Assembly (NCBI RefSeq): GCF_004193175.1 | Contig: NZ_SAUH01000001.1 | Coordinates: 2,521,501-2,585,500 of the forward strand | Source of the DNA: Streptomyces sp. RFCAC02 | GTDB lineage: Bacteria; Actinomycetota; Actinomycetes; Streptomycetales; Streptomycetaceae | Direction of reading: 5' to 3' | Length of the DNA: 64,000 bases | Part shown: positions 27,495 to 36,415 of the stretch, one piece after another | How the letters are laid out: the number at the start of each line of letters is the position of its first letter | How positions within the stretch are numbered: position 1 is the stretch's first letter | Position numbers and translations under genes: made by a program | Notes under the pieces: model-generated | Seen by the model: only the letters and a program-made list of their open reading frames with translations | The model's database searches: none | Told to the model about the DNA's origin: nothing

Positions 27495-28967
27495 TCAGTG
27501 ATGCGGCGGGTCGGGCGCGTGCAGCCGCAGCACCGCGCGTTCCGCCCAGGCGGGCGGCGGCGGCCCGGCCCTGGAGACGGCCACCATCACCGCGAACGCG
27601 AGCGGAACCGTCCATGCCGCGGGCTGGGCCAGCAGGACGGCCGCGGCCCCGGCCGCCTCCGTCACCACGGACGCGAGCGCCGCCCCCGTCGCCGAGAGCA
27701 CCCCCGCCACGAGCCCGGCGGCGGCGCCGGCCGGCGTCAGCCCGCGCCACCAGATCCCGAGCACCAGCAGCGGGCAGAAGGTGGAGGCCGCCACGGCGAA
27801 CGCCCAGCCCACCGCCACGTTGATGTCCACCGAGCGCGCCGGCAGCGACAGCACGACGGCCACCAGCGCGCCCGCCGCCACCGCCCGCCGCAGCCGGGGC
27901 ACGCTCGCCCGCGACAGGTCGTGCGTGAGGCCGCCGGCCAGCGCGAGCAGCAGCCCGGACGAGGTGGACAGGAACGCGGCGAACGCCCCCGTCGCCACCA
28001 CCGCCGTCAGCACCGACCCCCAGGCGCCCGGGACGATCGCGCCGGGCAGCACGATCGTGACCGTGTCGGTGTCGCCGCCGGTCCCGAGCCCGGGCGTGAA
28101 GACGCGCCCGAGCAGCCCGTACACGGCGGGGAACAGGTAGAAGAGGCCGAGCAGCACGATCACGCCCACCGCGACGCGCCGCGCGGTCCTGGCGGTGGCG
28201 CTCGTGTGGAAGCGCATGACGACGTGCGGCAGCCCGGCGGCCCCGAGGGTCGTGGCGAGCAGCACGGACCAGGTGGCGAGCAGCGGCTGCCCGGCCCCCT
28301 CGATGTCGAGCAGCGGACGGCTCCACTCGGTGACGTCGACGCGCAGCGCCTCCGAGCGGGCGTCGGCGCCGGCGCGGACGACGAGGAAGACGGCGGGCAC
28401 GGCGATGAAGAGGAGCTTCACCAGGTAGTGGAACGCCTGCACGTAGGTCGCCGAGCGCATGCCGCCCACCGTGATGGAGACGGTGACGACGGCGCCGGCG
28501 AGGACGACGCCGACCCAGTACGGCGTGCCGCTGACCAGGTGCAGCACGACGCCCGCGCCCTTGAACTGCGGCACGAGGTACAGCCACATGATCACGAGGA
28601 CGATCACGGCGCACAGCCGCCTGATCGGCCGGGACCCCAGGCGGTAGTCGGCGAAGTCGGGGACGGTGTACGCGCCGGAGCGGCGCATCGGGCCGGCGAC
28701 GAGCGCGGCGGCCACGACGTAGCCGGCGGTGAAGCCGACCGCGTACCAGAGGCTGCCGATGCCGTACTTGAGCATCAGTCCGGCGAGGCCGAGGACGGAC
28801 GCGGCGGAGACGTACTCGCCCGCGATGGCGAGGGCGTTCCAGCCGGGGGCGACGCGGCGCGAGGCGACGAGGAAGTCGGGGGTGGTGGCGCGGGCGGCGC
28901 GGACGCCGTACACGCCGATGACCATGCTCGCGGTGACGAGGAGGCCGATGGTGACGAGCCCCGGCAC
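27495..28967 (-). CDS. Solute:sodium symporter (SSS family, monocarboxylate-like)
   Basis: 490 residues, about 13 transmembrane helices. SSS signatures include DFLVASRRVAPGWNALAIAG near the start, SAASVLGLAGLMLKYG, and ATTLGAAGLPHVVMRFHTSA, as in acetate/pyruvate carriers of the ActP/MctC type. GTG 28967 lies 2 nt after the upstream stop, with GGGGG as ribosome site. The operon of LytS kinase, LytTR regulator, small membrane protein and this carrier parallels pyruvate-sensing systems in other bacteria, so a short carboxylate is the likely substrate (inference). Confidence 0.87.
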   Translation of the reverse strand: MPGLVTIGLLVTASMVIGVYGVRAARATTPDFLVASRRVAPGWNALAIAGEYVSAASVLGLAGLMLKYGIGSLWYAVGFTAGYVVAAALVAGPMRRSGAYTVPDFADYRLGSRPIRRLCAVIVLVIMWLYLVPQFKGAGVVLHLVSGTPYWVGVVLAGAVVTVSITVGGMRSATYVQAFHYLVKLLFIAVPAVFLVVRAGADARSEALRVDVTEWSRPLLDIEGAGQPLLATWSVLLATTLGAAGLPHVVMRFHTSATARTARRVAVGVIVLLGLFYLFPAVYGLLGRVFTPGLGTGGDTDTVTIVLPGAIVPGAWGSVLTAVVATGAFAAFLSTSSGLLLALAGGLTHDLSRASVPRLRRAVAAGALVAVVLSLPARSVDINVAVGWAFAVAASTFCPLLVLGIWWRGLTPAGAAAGLVAGVLSATGAALASVVTEAAGAAAVLLAQPAAWTVPLAFAVMVAVSRAGPPPPAWAERAVLRLHAPDPPHH

Positions 28968-28969
28968 GG

Positions 28970-29383
28970 TCAGGACCCCCCGTGCCGTGGCGGTGCGCCG
29001 CGTGCGCCGTCCTCCGCGTGTTCGGTGGCGCGGACGTGGAGGACGGCGATGACGAGCAGCGCGGGGTAGCCGGCGGCCATGAGCAGCAGCCAGGACGCGG
29101 GGAAGCCGAGGACGGTGATCCGGTCGAGTGCGGGCAGCGCGGCCAGCAGCCCGCTGAGGCCGAACAGGAGCGCCCCGAGCGCGGCCATGGTCCGCAGCGC
29201 GATGCGCCGCTGCCGTGCGAACAGGGTCCGCGCGGCCTCGGTGCCGGCCGGGTCGGTGTCCCCCGGCCCCGGTCCCGGCGCGACGGCCGGCGGCGGGGCG
29301 TGCGCGGGACGGCGGCGGCGCGCGAGCGCGATGCGGGTCTGCGGGCTGGTGACGCGGACGCGCCGCGGGTGGCCGCCGGTCAC
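28970..29383 (-). CDS. Small two-helix membrane protein (DUF485-like) of symporter operon
   Basis: 137 residues. A basic, Pro-rich N-terminal half is followed by two hydrophobic segments (TMAALGALLFGLSGLLAALP and SWLLLMAAGYPALLVIAVL). Such small proteins accompany SSS carboxylate carriers (MctB or YjcH type) and may be accessory subunits. GTG 29383 overlaps the regulator stop by 4 nt, and the symporter starts 2 nt after its own stop, so expression is tightly coupled. The DUF485 match is by context more than by motif. Confidence 0.7.
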   Translation of the reverse strand: MTGGHPRRVRVTSPQTRIALARRRRPAHAPPPAVAPGPGPGDTDPAGTEAARTLFARQRRIALRTMAALGALLFGLSGLLAALPALDRITVLGFPASWLLLMAAGYPALLVIAVLHVRATEHAEDGARGAPPRHGGS

Positions 29384-30123
29384 GGCGCGGGGTCCCGGAA
29401 CGCGGCGAGCAGCCGTTCCTTGAGGGCGCGGGCGTGCCGTCGGCTGACCGGCACCTCACCGGCGGGCGTACGGGCCAGGAGCCCGGCGGAGCTTGAAGCC
29501 CGCAGATCGCGCACCCAGTGGACGGCGACGAGGTAGCCGCGGTGCGCGCGCACGAACCCGGCGGGTCCCCAGACCTCCTCCAGGTGGGACAGCGAGAGGC
29601 GTACGAGGTGGGTACCGGCGGCGGTGTGCAGCCGGACGTAGTCCCCCTGGGCCTCGGCGTAGTGCACGTCGTCGCGGCGGACGAAGACGGTGCGGCGGCC
29701 GGTCTCGACCTGGACGACGGCCAGTTCGTCCAGGTCACGGGCCGCGGCGCCCGTCCGGCCCCGGGGTGCGGCGACGCGGGCGACGGCCTCGGCGAGACGT
29801 TCGGCGCGGACGGGCTTGAGGAGGTAGTCGGCGGCGCCGATGCCGAACGCCTCGACGGCGTGCCGTTCGGACGCGGTGACGAAGACGATGGCGGGCGGCG
29901 CGGACAGCATCCGCAGGACGCGGGCGACGGCCATCCCGTCGAGCCCCGGCATGGAGATGTCGAGGAAGACGGCGTCGAAGCTGCCGGTGCCGAGCAGCCG
30001 GACGGCCGCCTCGCCGCCGTCGGCCTCCCGCACCGGGCCGGTCTCGGGCAGGGCGGCGAGCATGCGGGCGAGTTCCTGCCGGGTGACGGTCTCGTCCTCG
30101 ACGACGAGCACGCGCAGCGCCAT
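29380..30123 (-). CDS. LytTR-family response regulator
   Basis: 247 residues. The receiver domain has VVEDETVTRQEL, phosphoacceptor Asp in AVFLDISMPGLDG, IVFVTASERHAVEAF and YLLKPVRAERL. The C-terminal LytTR DNA-binding domain shows VFVRRDDVHYAEAQGDYVRL, FVRAHRGYLV and VSRRHARALKERL. LytTR regulators usually bind paired 9-bp repeats; none was identified with confidence upstream of the operon. ATG overlaps the kinase stop (TGATG). Confidence 0.92.
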   Translation of the reverse strand: MALRVLVVEDETVTRQELARMLAALPETGPVREADGGEAAVRLLGTGSFDAVFLDISMPGLDGMAVARVLRMLSAPPAIVFVTASERHAVEAFGIGAADYLLKPVRAERLAEAVARVAAPRGRTGAAARDLDELAVVQVETGRRTVFVRRDDVHYAEAQGDYVRLHTAAGTHLVRLSLSHLEEVWGPAGFVRAHRGYLVAVHWVRDLRASSSAGLLARTPAGEVPVSRRHARALKERLLAAFRDPAP

Positions 30124-31196
30124 CAGTCCGCCACCACTCCCCGCATGAAGCGCGGCACGCGGACGGCGACCTTGGTGCCGCCGCCGGGGGCCGTCTCGAT
30201 GACCAGGCCGTACTCGGGGCCGTAGACGGTGCGCAGGCGCTGGTCGACGTTGGCCAGGCCGACGCGGCGGGCCGGGGGGCCGCTGCCGGCGAGGATCGCG
30301 CGGGCGAGGGCGGGGTCCATGCCGACGCCGTCGTCCTCGATCTCGATGACGCACAGGGGGCCTTCGCCGTAGCCGGTGACGCTGATGGAGCCGGGTCCCG
30401 GCTTGGGTTCGAGGCCGTGCCGTACGGCGTTCTCCACGAGGGGCTGGACGGTGAGGAAGGGGATGGCGACGGGCAGGATGTCGGGCGCCATGCGGACGGT
30501 GAGGTCCATGCGGTCGTCGAAGCGGGCGCGCTGGAGTTCGAGGTAGGTCTGGACGGCCTGCAGTTCGTCGGCGACGGTGGCGTAGTCGCCGGTGGCGGAG
30601 AAGCTGTAGCGGAGGTAGTCGGCGAAGTCGTTGAGGAGCGTGCGGGCGCGGTCGGGGTCGGTGCGGATGCGGGCGCCGATGACGGCGAGGGCGTTGTGGA
30701 GGAAGTGGGGGGAGATCTGCGCGCGCAGGGTCCGCAGGTCGGCCTGGGCGATGCGGCTGCGGGCGCGGCGCAGGGCCGCGTGGTCGAGGGAGCGTGCGAC
30801 GAGCCCGGCGACGGCGGTCACCTCGGCGTCGGAGCCGGCGTCGGTGACGAGGGCGCCGGACAGTTCGCCGGCGACGGTGAGCGGTGCGGCGGTCCAGGGC
30901 GCGCGGCGGGCGGTGGTGGCGTCCTCGAAGGCGCGGTCGAGGAGGGCGGCGAGGTCGTCGTCGGCCGGGGGCTCCCCGGCGACGGCGACGGGCCGGCCGT
31001 CGAGGTCGGCGAGGACGACGGTGCCGGCGGCGAGGAGTCTGCGCAGGCGGCGGGCGGCGGCGGTGGCGCCCCGGCCGGTGAGCCCGTCGCGCAGGTCGGT
31101 GTCGAGGTCGCGGACGACGCCGAGGAGCCGCACGGTCGCCCGGCTCCCGGCGGCCGCGCCGCCGCCGTCCCCCCGCCCCCGTATCCGCTCCAGCAT
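30123..31196 (-). CDS. LytS-type sensor histidine kinase, apparently soluble
   Basis: 357 residues. The His_kinase motif TLRAQISPHFLHNALAVIGA carries the phosphoacceptor His, and the ATPase domain has PFLTVQPLVENAVRHGLEPK, IEDDGVGMDP and RRVGLANVDQRL. The N-terminal 170 residues look GAF-like (VVLADLDGRPVAVAGE, then VAGELSGALVTD) and contain no membrane helix, unlike membrane LytS/BtsS sensors. An intracellular signal is therefore likely. ATG 31196 is chosen at the start of conserved sequence; ATG 31238 is possible. First gene of a four-gene operon. Confidence 0.87.
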   Translation of the reverse strand: MLERIRGRGDGGGAAAGSRATVRLLGVVRDLDTDLRDGLTGRGATAAARRLRRLLAAGTVVLADLDGRPVAVAGEPPADDDLAALLDRAFEDATTARRAPWTAAPLTVAGELSGALVTDAGSDAEVTAVAGLVARSLDHAALRRARSRIAQADLRTLRAQISPHFLHNALAVIGARIRTDPDRARTLLNDFADYLRYSFSATGDYATVADELQAVQTYLELQRARFDDRMDLTVRMAPDILPVAIPFLTVQPLVENAVRHGLEPKPGPGSISVTGYGEGPLCVIEIEDDGVGMDPALARAILAGSGPPARRVGLANVDQRLRTVYGPEYGLVIETAPGGGTKVAVRVPRFMRGVVAD

Positions 31197-31276
31197 GGCC
31201 CGACCGTAGCCGAGCGGGGCGGCGCCCAGTAGGCCCATGACAGAAGACGCCGCCTCGATACGGGCGGCGCCGCCGG

Positions 31277-31693
31277 TCAGCCGATGGGCGCGGGCGGGGT
31301 GGCGGTCCGGTCGTCGAAGGCCGCGCGGGCGGTGAGGATCTCGTCGACGTGGGTGAGCGCCCATTCGCCGATGAGCATGGTCAGCCGTCCGGCCTCGTAC
31401 CCGAGGGGCGTGGGCGCGTACTCGACGCGTGGCGGCACGGTCGGGTAGACGCGCCTGGCCACCAGGCCGTTGCGCTCCAGCGTGCGCAGGGTCTGGGTCA
31501 GCATCTTCTGCGTGATGCCGGGCAGGACGCGGCCGAGCTGGTTGAAGCGCATCGGGCCGTCGTGCTGCCGCAGGGCGCCCAGCACGTACAGCACCCATTT
31601 GTTGGCCAGTACTTCGAGGACGGTCCGGGAGGGGCACTCGACGGACGGCGCGGTCCAGGCGGCGTCCCGTTCAGTGACCCGTTCAGTATCCAT
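31277..31693 (-). CDS. HxlR-family (DUF24) redox-type regulator
   Basis: 138 residues with a winged helix: NKWVLYVLGALRQHDGPMRF, LGRVLPGITQKMLTQTLRTL and PRVEYAPTPLGYEAG. A single Cys20 lies just before the domain at the position used as redox switch in YodB, HypR and QorR. It is divergent from an NADPH quinone-reductase-like gene with direct repeats between them, the arrangement of QorR/Qor2 in Corynebacterium. It probably represses the neighbour and itself until Cys20 is modified by quinones or disulfide stress (inference from family). Confidence 0.9.
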   Translation of the reverse strand: MDTERVTERDAAWTAPSVECPSRTVLEVLANKWVLYVLGALRQHDGPMRFNQLGRVLPGITQKMLTQTLRTLERNGLVARRVYPTVPPRVEYAPTPLGYEAGRLTMLIGEWALTHVDEILTARAAFDDRTATPPAPIG

Positions 31694-31694
31694 G

Positions 31695-31727
31695 AGGTAC
31701 CTACCTATCAAACAGGTGCCTACTTTA
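31695..31727. promoter_or_regulatory. Direct repeats in hxlR-qor intergenic region
   Basis: AGGTACCTACCTAT (31695-31708) and AGGTGCCTACTTTA (31714-31727) are spaced 19 bp start to start, within the 66-bp divergent promoter region. The first contains the palindrome GGTACC. They are likely HxlR binding sites overlapping both promoters. Confidence 0.5.
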
Positions 31728-31759
31728 CAAGCGATACCGCGACTGCCGAGGATGACCGC

Positions 31760-32692
31760 ATGCCGACGATGCGAATGATCAGTCAGCGGTCCCTCGGCGG
31801 ACCCGAGGTGCTCGAGGTCGTGGCGGCCGAGCGGCCCGCGCCCGGCCCCGGCGAGATCCTGGTGCGCGTGCGCGCGACCGGCCTCAACCCGGCGGACCTG
31901 AAGGTGCGCTCCGGCTTCATCCGGCGCTTCGGCCCCCCGCCGTTCACCCTGGGGCACGAGTTCAGCGGCGTGGTGGCGGAGACGGGCGGGGACGCCGGCG
32001 GTTTCCGGCCCGGCGACGAGGTGTACGGGTGGACGCCCCCGCCGCGCGGCTCCCACGCTGACTACGTGGTCGTGCCCGCGGCGTGGATCGCGGCCAAACC
32101 GGCGGCCGTCGACCACATCCACGCCGCCGCACTGCCCATCGCCGGGCTGACCGCCTGGCAGGCGCTGGTGCCGGCGGGCCGGGTACGGGCGGGGCAGCGG
32201 GTGCTCATCCACGGGGCTGCGGGCGGCGTCGGGCACTTCGCCGTGCAGATCGCCCACGCCCGGGGCGCCCATGTGATCGGCACGGCACGGGCGGCCAAGC
32301 ACACCTTCGTACGGGACCTCGGCGCCGACGAGGTCATCGGCCGGGAGGACTTCACGGATCTCCGGGACATCGACCTGGTCCTGGACACGATCAGCGGCGA
32401 CGTCGGGCTCAGGTCGCTCGCCACGCTCGCCCCGGACGGCGTGGTGATCGACGTGGTGGGGCGCGGGTTCGACCGGACGGTCGTCAAGGAGCGGGCGGCC
32501 GCGAGCGGCAGGCGGTTCCTCGAGGTCAACCTCGAACCGTCCCCCGAGGCCCTGACCGCCCTCGCCGCTCTCGTGGACCGGGAGGGGCTGCGCCCGTGCG
32601 TGACGGAGACCCTGCCGCTCACGGACGCCGCGAAGGCGCACGAGCTGTGCGAGAGCGGGCGGGTGCGGGGCAAGGTCGTCCTGGTGCCGTGA
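31760..32692 (+). CDS. NADPH:quinone reductase-like zinc-independent MDR oxidoreductase
   Basis: 310 residues of the medium-chain dehydrogenase fold. PAPGPGEILVRVRATGLNPAD, the GHEFSGVVAETG start of the catalytic domain, and the nucleotide-binding HGAAGGVGHFAVQIAHARGA are typical of quinone oxidoreductases. The structural zinc cysteines of alcohol dehydrogenases are absent. ATG 31760 begins the conserved part. It likely reduces quinones or reactive carbonyls under control of the divergent HxlR regulator. Confidence 0.88.
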   Translation: MPTMRMISQRSLGGPEVLEVVAAERPAPGPGEILVRVRATGLNPADLKVRSGFIRRFGPPPFTLGHEFSGVVAETGGDAGGFRPGDEVYGWTPPPRGSHADYVVVPAAWIAAKPAAVDHIHAAALPIAGLTAWQALVPAGRVRAGQRVLIHGAAGGVGHFAVQIAHARGAHVIGTARAAKHTFVRDLGADEVIGREDFTDLRDIDLVLDTISGDVGLRSLATLAPDGVVIDVVGRGFDRTVVKERAAASGRRFLEVNLEPSPEALTALAALVDREGLRPCVTETLPLTDAAKAHELCESGRVRGKVVLVP

Positions 32693-32728
32693 CCGGGGCC
32701 GCCCGCTCCCCCGCCGTCACGGACGGCC

Positions 32729-33793
32729 TCAGGAACCGCCGAGGGCGTCGTCCTCCAGGCCGGCGGCGCGCCGCGCCTCCATCTCCTCGAACTCCGCGAG
32801 CGGCGGATGGATCTCGCTCGGCCCGTACGGATCGACGTCGGACGGCCGCGGCGGCTCCGGGCCGTCCGGGCCGACCCGCATCAGCCGCTCGACACGGATG
32901 ACGCGGAAGTGGCGGCCGAGGACGTCCAGCGCGTCGCGCGGCGGGCCGATCCTGAACTCCTCGGCGGCCGCCGCGCAGGTCGCCGCGTCCTCGGCGGAGA
33001 CCTCTGGCTCCAGCTTCGGCAGGAACTCGGCCAGGTAGTTGTAGAGCGTGGCGCGGGCCTCGGACGGCGTGGACTGGAGGCAGGCCATGGGCTCCCACGA
33101 GTTCGTCCTGCGCTCGGCGAACGTGAAGGCCGCGGGCAGCAGCACGACGCCCGGGTGCGTCGTCAGGGCGGCGCGCGAGTGCTCGCGGACCTGCTCCGGG
33201 ATGCGTTCCGCCTGGTAGTGGAGGGTGAGCAGCTCCATGCGCTGGATGCTCTCCATCACGCCGGTGGGGCTGGCGTGGTCCACGATGAAGCCCTTGGTGC
33301 GGTCCTCCGGGACGCGGGCGCGGTGGTCGCCGATGTCCCGGCCGGGGTCGTCCGGGTCGGTGGGGCGCGGCCCCTCGAGACCCTGCGGGCCGATGCGGGC
33401 GAACTCGTCCGCCCGCACGATGCGGTAGCGGGCGTCCCCGACCTCCACCTCGTCGACCGGCTCGGTCTCCAGCCGCGCGACGGCCGCGAGGAGCTGCTCG
33501 CGCAGGACGTCGCCGGGCCGGGTCTCGTCCTTCGCCATGAACCACAGGTGGGAGTTGAGGCCGTCCCGTGAGTGCTGCGGGAAACCGTCGGTGACCGAAC
33601 TGACCAGCCGCCAGGCGGGGTCGATGTCGGGCGTCTGGACGGCGTAGCCGAAGACCGGGCCGCGCAGGACGACATGCGGGAAGTGCTCGGCGGCCAGCAG
33701 CGCGTCCTGCTCGGTGACCTCCGAGACGGGGTCGTCCCGGTGGGCCACCCGGAAGGTCAGGTGGCGCGGCGCGTTCTTCCGGTAATCCTTCAT
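32729..33793 (-). CDS. DUF5954 family protein, unknown function
   Basis: 354 residues without signal peptide or membrane helix. It is made of two related halves: each has a segment like YRIVRADEFARIGPQGLEGP or FRVIRVERLMRVGPDGPEPP followed by RP-S/T-D.D, which suggests an internal duplication. HLWFMAKDETRPGD and WEPMACLQSTPSEAR are other conserved-looking parts. The family is widespread in Streptomyces with no known activity. CACACT 6 nt before ATG 33793 and no Shine-Dalgarno indicate a leaderless mRNA. Confidence 0.75.
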   Translation of the reverse strand: MKDYRKNAPRHLTFRVAHRDDPVSEVTEQDALLAAEHFPHVVLRGPVFGYAVQTPDIDPAWRLVSSVTDGFPQHSRDGLNSHLWFMAKDETRPGDVLREQLLAAVARLETEPVDEVEVGDARYRIVRADEFARIGPQGLEGPRPTDPDDPGRDIGDHRARVPEDRTKGFIVDHASPTGVMESIQRMELLTLHYQAERIPEQVREHSRAALTTHPGVVLLPAAFTFAERRTNSWEPMACLQSTPSEARATLYNYLAEFLPKLEPEVSAEDAATCAAAAEEFRIGPPRDALDVLGRHFRVIRVERLMRVGPDGPEPPRPSDVDPYGPSEIHPPLAEFEEMEARRAAGLEDDALGGS

Positions 33794-33880
33794 GCGCCCA
33801 GTGTGACCGCATGCGGGGCTACGTTGCCCCCGGTTTCACGGCGTTCACACCTTCGGGCAGCACCGCCGCGCGCCGTGTGC

Positions 33881-34534
33881 TCAATACCCCACGGTGAAAC
33901 GGCGTCCGACGTGCGCGGGCCGCTCGATTTCGTCCACCAGTGCTACGGCGTAATCCTCGGTCGAGATGCGGCTCTCCCCGCCGGGTCCGGTGACGAGGTC
34001 GTCGAGGGCGGTCCGGTACGCGCCGGTCCTGTCGCCCGGCTCGATCGTCCCCGCCGGGCTGAGACTGGTCCAGCGCAGCTCGCTCGTGATGCCGCGCAGG
34101 TACGCCAGCGCGTCGCCGTGCGCGTGCATGATCTGCAGAACCCCGGGAGGCAGCCCCGGCGTGTCCCACACCTGCTTCCCGTCCGGCGTCCGCAGCGAGC
34201 CGGCGCCGCCCACCATGATCAGACGCGGCGCCCTGCCGCCCAGCGCGTGCAGGCCCGCGACCAGGGACTCGGCGGACGGCTCGATGAGCGCCGCGTGCCC
34301 CGGACCGTCACCGCCGCCCACCGCGCTCACCACCACGTCACGCCCGCGCCCGACCGCGCTGACGGTCGCCGGGTCCAGCACATCGCCGGTCTCGACGATC
34401 AGGTCGGGGTCCGGGTCGGCGAGCCGCGCGGGGTCGCGGACGACGGCGGTGACCTCGTGGCCCCGGTCCAGGGCCTCCCGTACGACGCACCGGCCGATCG
34501 TCCCGCCCGCTCCGAACACGGCGATCCGCGCCAT
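33881..34534 (-). CDS. NAD(P)-binding oxidoreductase, atypical SDR
   Basis: 217 residues. The N-terminal Rossmann motif VFGAGGTIGRCVVREAL is followed by TAVVRDPARL and VETGDVLDP, typical of NAD(P)H-binding NmrA/YwnB-like proteins. LIMVGGAGSL and WTSLSPAGTIEPGDRTGAY are also family features; the SDR YxxxK motif is not evident. Function may be reduction of small metabolites or NADP sensing. Confidence 0.85.
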   Translation of the reverse strand: MARIAVFGAGGTIGRCVVREALDRGHEVTAVVRDPARLADPDPDLIVETGDVLDPATVSAVGRGRDVVVSAVGGGDGPGHAALIEPSAESLVAGLHALGGRAPRLIMVGGAGSLRTPDGKQVWDTPGLPPGVLQIMHAHGDALAYLRGITSELRWTSLSPAGTIEPGDRTGAYRTALDDLVTGPGGESRISTEDYAVALVDEIERPAHVGRRFTVGY

Positions 34535-34711
34535 GGCTGCTCCTCGCGCTCGCGGCGCCCGCCCGCCGGGCGCCCGTGACCCCGCAGCCTGCCACCGCCC
34601 GGGCGCGGCGCCGGGGAGGCGCTCGCGCCGGGCCGCCGGGATGCCCCGGCATGGAGGTGCCCGGGGCCTCGGGAGGGGAAGCCCGGGGCCCCGGGCGGTG
34701 GGGGGCGGCGG

Positions 34712-36415
34712 TCAGTGGTTCGTGGTGGCCCGCTCCGCGCCGGCGCCGGTGAGGGCGCGCACCTGGAGGCGCGCGAACCGCTCCGGGTCCTCCTCCTTCG
34801 AGGTCAGCGTGCCGATCACCGCGCACAGCAGACCGACCGGGATCGAGATGAGCCCCGGGTTCTCCAGGGGGAACCAGGAGAAGTCCACGCCGTCCGGGAA
34901 CAGCGAGAGGTTCTTGCCCTCCGCGTCCGTCTTGCCCGAGACGACCGGCGAGAAGAAGACGAGCCCCACCGAGGCGATGAGTCCGCCGTAGATCCCCGCG
35001 ACGGCGCCCCGCGTGTTGAACCGCCGCCAGAACAGGCTGAAGAGGATCACCGGCAGGTTCGCCGACGCCGCGATGGCGAACGCCAGCGCCACGAGGAACG
35101 CGACGTTCAGGTCCTGCGCGAACACGGCCAGCACGATCGACACCGCGCCGACCCCGATGGCCGCGAACCGCGCGACCCGCAGCTCCTCCTTCTCCGCCGC
35201 CTTCCCCTTGCGCAGCACGCTGTTGTAGAAGTCGTGCGCGAGCGAGGAGGACGACGCGATGGTGAGCCCCGCGACCGTCGAGAGGATCGTCGCGAACGCC
35301 ACCGCCGCGATGAACGCCAGCATGATCGCGCCCAGCGTGTCCCCGCCGAAGTGGTCGCCGACCGCCTCGGCGAGCTGCGGCGCGGCCGTGTTGCCCGCCG
35401 AGTTCTGCTCCCTGATGGCCTGGCTGCCCACCAGCGCCGCCGCCCCGAAGCCGAGGACGAGCGTCAGCAGGTAGAAGGTGCCGATGATGCCGATGGCCCA
35501 GTTGACGGACTTCCGCGCGGTCTTCGAGTCCGGCACCGTGTAGAAGCGGATCAGGATGTGCGGCAGGCCCGCCGTGCCGAGCACCAGGGCGAGCCCCAGC
35601 GAGATGAGGTCCAGCTTGTTGACGAGGGTCTGCCACGCGTCGCCGGCGACCTCGACGCCGTACCGCTGCCCCGGTTCGAGGAACGCGTCACCCGTCCCCG
35701 CCGCCTTCGACGCGTCGTTCATCAGCGCGCCGAGGTCGAAGTCGTAGATCGACAGCACCAGCGCCGTCACCAGCAGCGCGCCGCCCATCAGCATGACGGC
35801 CTTGATGATCTGCACCCACGTGGTGCCCGTCATGCCGCCGAACGACACGTACACCACCATCAGGATGCCGACGACGACGATCCCGACGATCTTCGCCGTG
35901 TCCGCGCTCATGCCGAGGTACGTGTCGCCCTCCTCGATGCCGAGGAGCAGCGCGACCAGGGCGCCGGCGCCGACCATCTGGGCCAGCAGGTAGAAGATCG
36001 AGACGGTGAGCGTCGACACCGACGCCGCCGTGCGCACGGGCCGCTGCCGCATGCGGTACGACACCACGTCGGCCATCGTGAAGCGACCGGAGTTCCGCAG
36101 CAGCTCGGCGACCAGCAGCAGCGCCACCAGCCAGGCCACGAGGAAGCCGATCGAGTACAGGAACCCGTCGTACCCGAACAGCGCGATCATGCCCGCGATG
36201 CCGAGGAACGAGGCGGCCGACATGTAGTCGCCGCCGATCGCGAACCCGTTCTGCAGGCCCGAGAAGCCGCGCCCGCCGGAGTGGAAGTCGGCGGCCGACT
36301 TGGTGCGCCGGCTGGCCCACACCGTCACGCCGATGGTCACGGCGATCAGCAGCGAGAACAGGAGCATGGTGATCAGGCGCTCCTGGGACGTGCTCTCCTC
36401 CGCGAGGGTGATCAC
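34712..36415 (-). CDS. Solute:sodium symporter, acetate-type (ActP-like)
   Basis: 567 residues, about 13 transmembrane helices. DFHSGGRGFSGLQNGFAIGG, YMSAASFLGIAGMIALFGYD and the GLPHILIRFYTVPDSKTARK motif match cation/acetate symporters. Inner motifs include AFATILSTVAGLTIASSSSL. GTG 36415 overlaps the DUF485 stop by 4 nt, so the two are made together. It probably imports acetate or related monocarboxylates. It is the second SSS carrier in 9 kb. Confidence 0.9.
   Translation of the reverse strand: MITLAEESTSQERLITMLLFSLLIAVTIGVTVWASRRTKSAADFHSGGRGFSGLQNGFAIGGDYMSAASFLGIAGMIALFGYDGFLYSIGFLVAWLVALLLVAELLRNSGRFTMADVVSYRMRQRPVRTAASVSTLTVSIFYLLAQMVGAGALVALLLGIEEGDTYLGMSADTAKIVGIVVVGILMVVYVSFGGMTGTTWVQIIKAVMLMGGALLVTALVLSIYDFDLGALMNDASKAAGTGDAFLEPGQRYGVEVAGDAWQTLVNKLDLISLGLALVLGTAGLPHILIRFYTVPDSKTARKSVNWAIGIIGTFYLLTLVLGFGAAALVGSQAIREQNSAGNTAAPQLAEAVGDHFGGDTLGAIMLAFIAAVAFATILSTVAGLTIASSSSLAHDFYNSVLRKGKAAEKEELRVARFAAIGVGAVSIVLAVFAQDLNVAFLVALAFAIAASANLPVILFSLFWRRFNTRGAVAGIYGGLIASVGLVFFSPVVSGKTDAEGKNLSLFPDGVDFSWFPLENPGLISIPVGLLCAVIGTLTSKEEDPERFARLQVRALTGAGAERATTNH

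Noticed and set aside
27117..29069. 650-codon plus-strand frame opposite the symporter
   Set aside because: His/Arg/Gly-rich, low-complexity product with no family features; antisense to a clear SSS gene.
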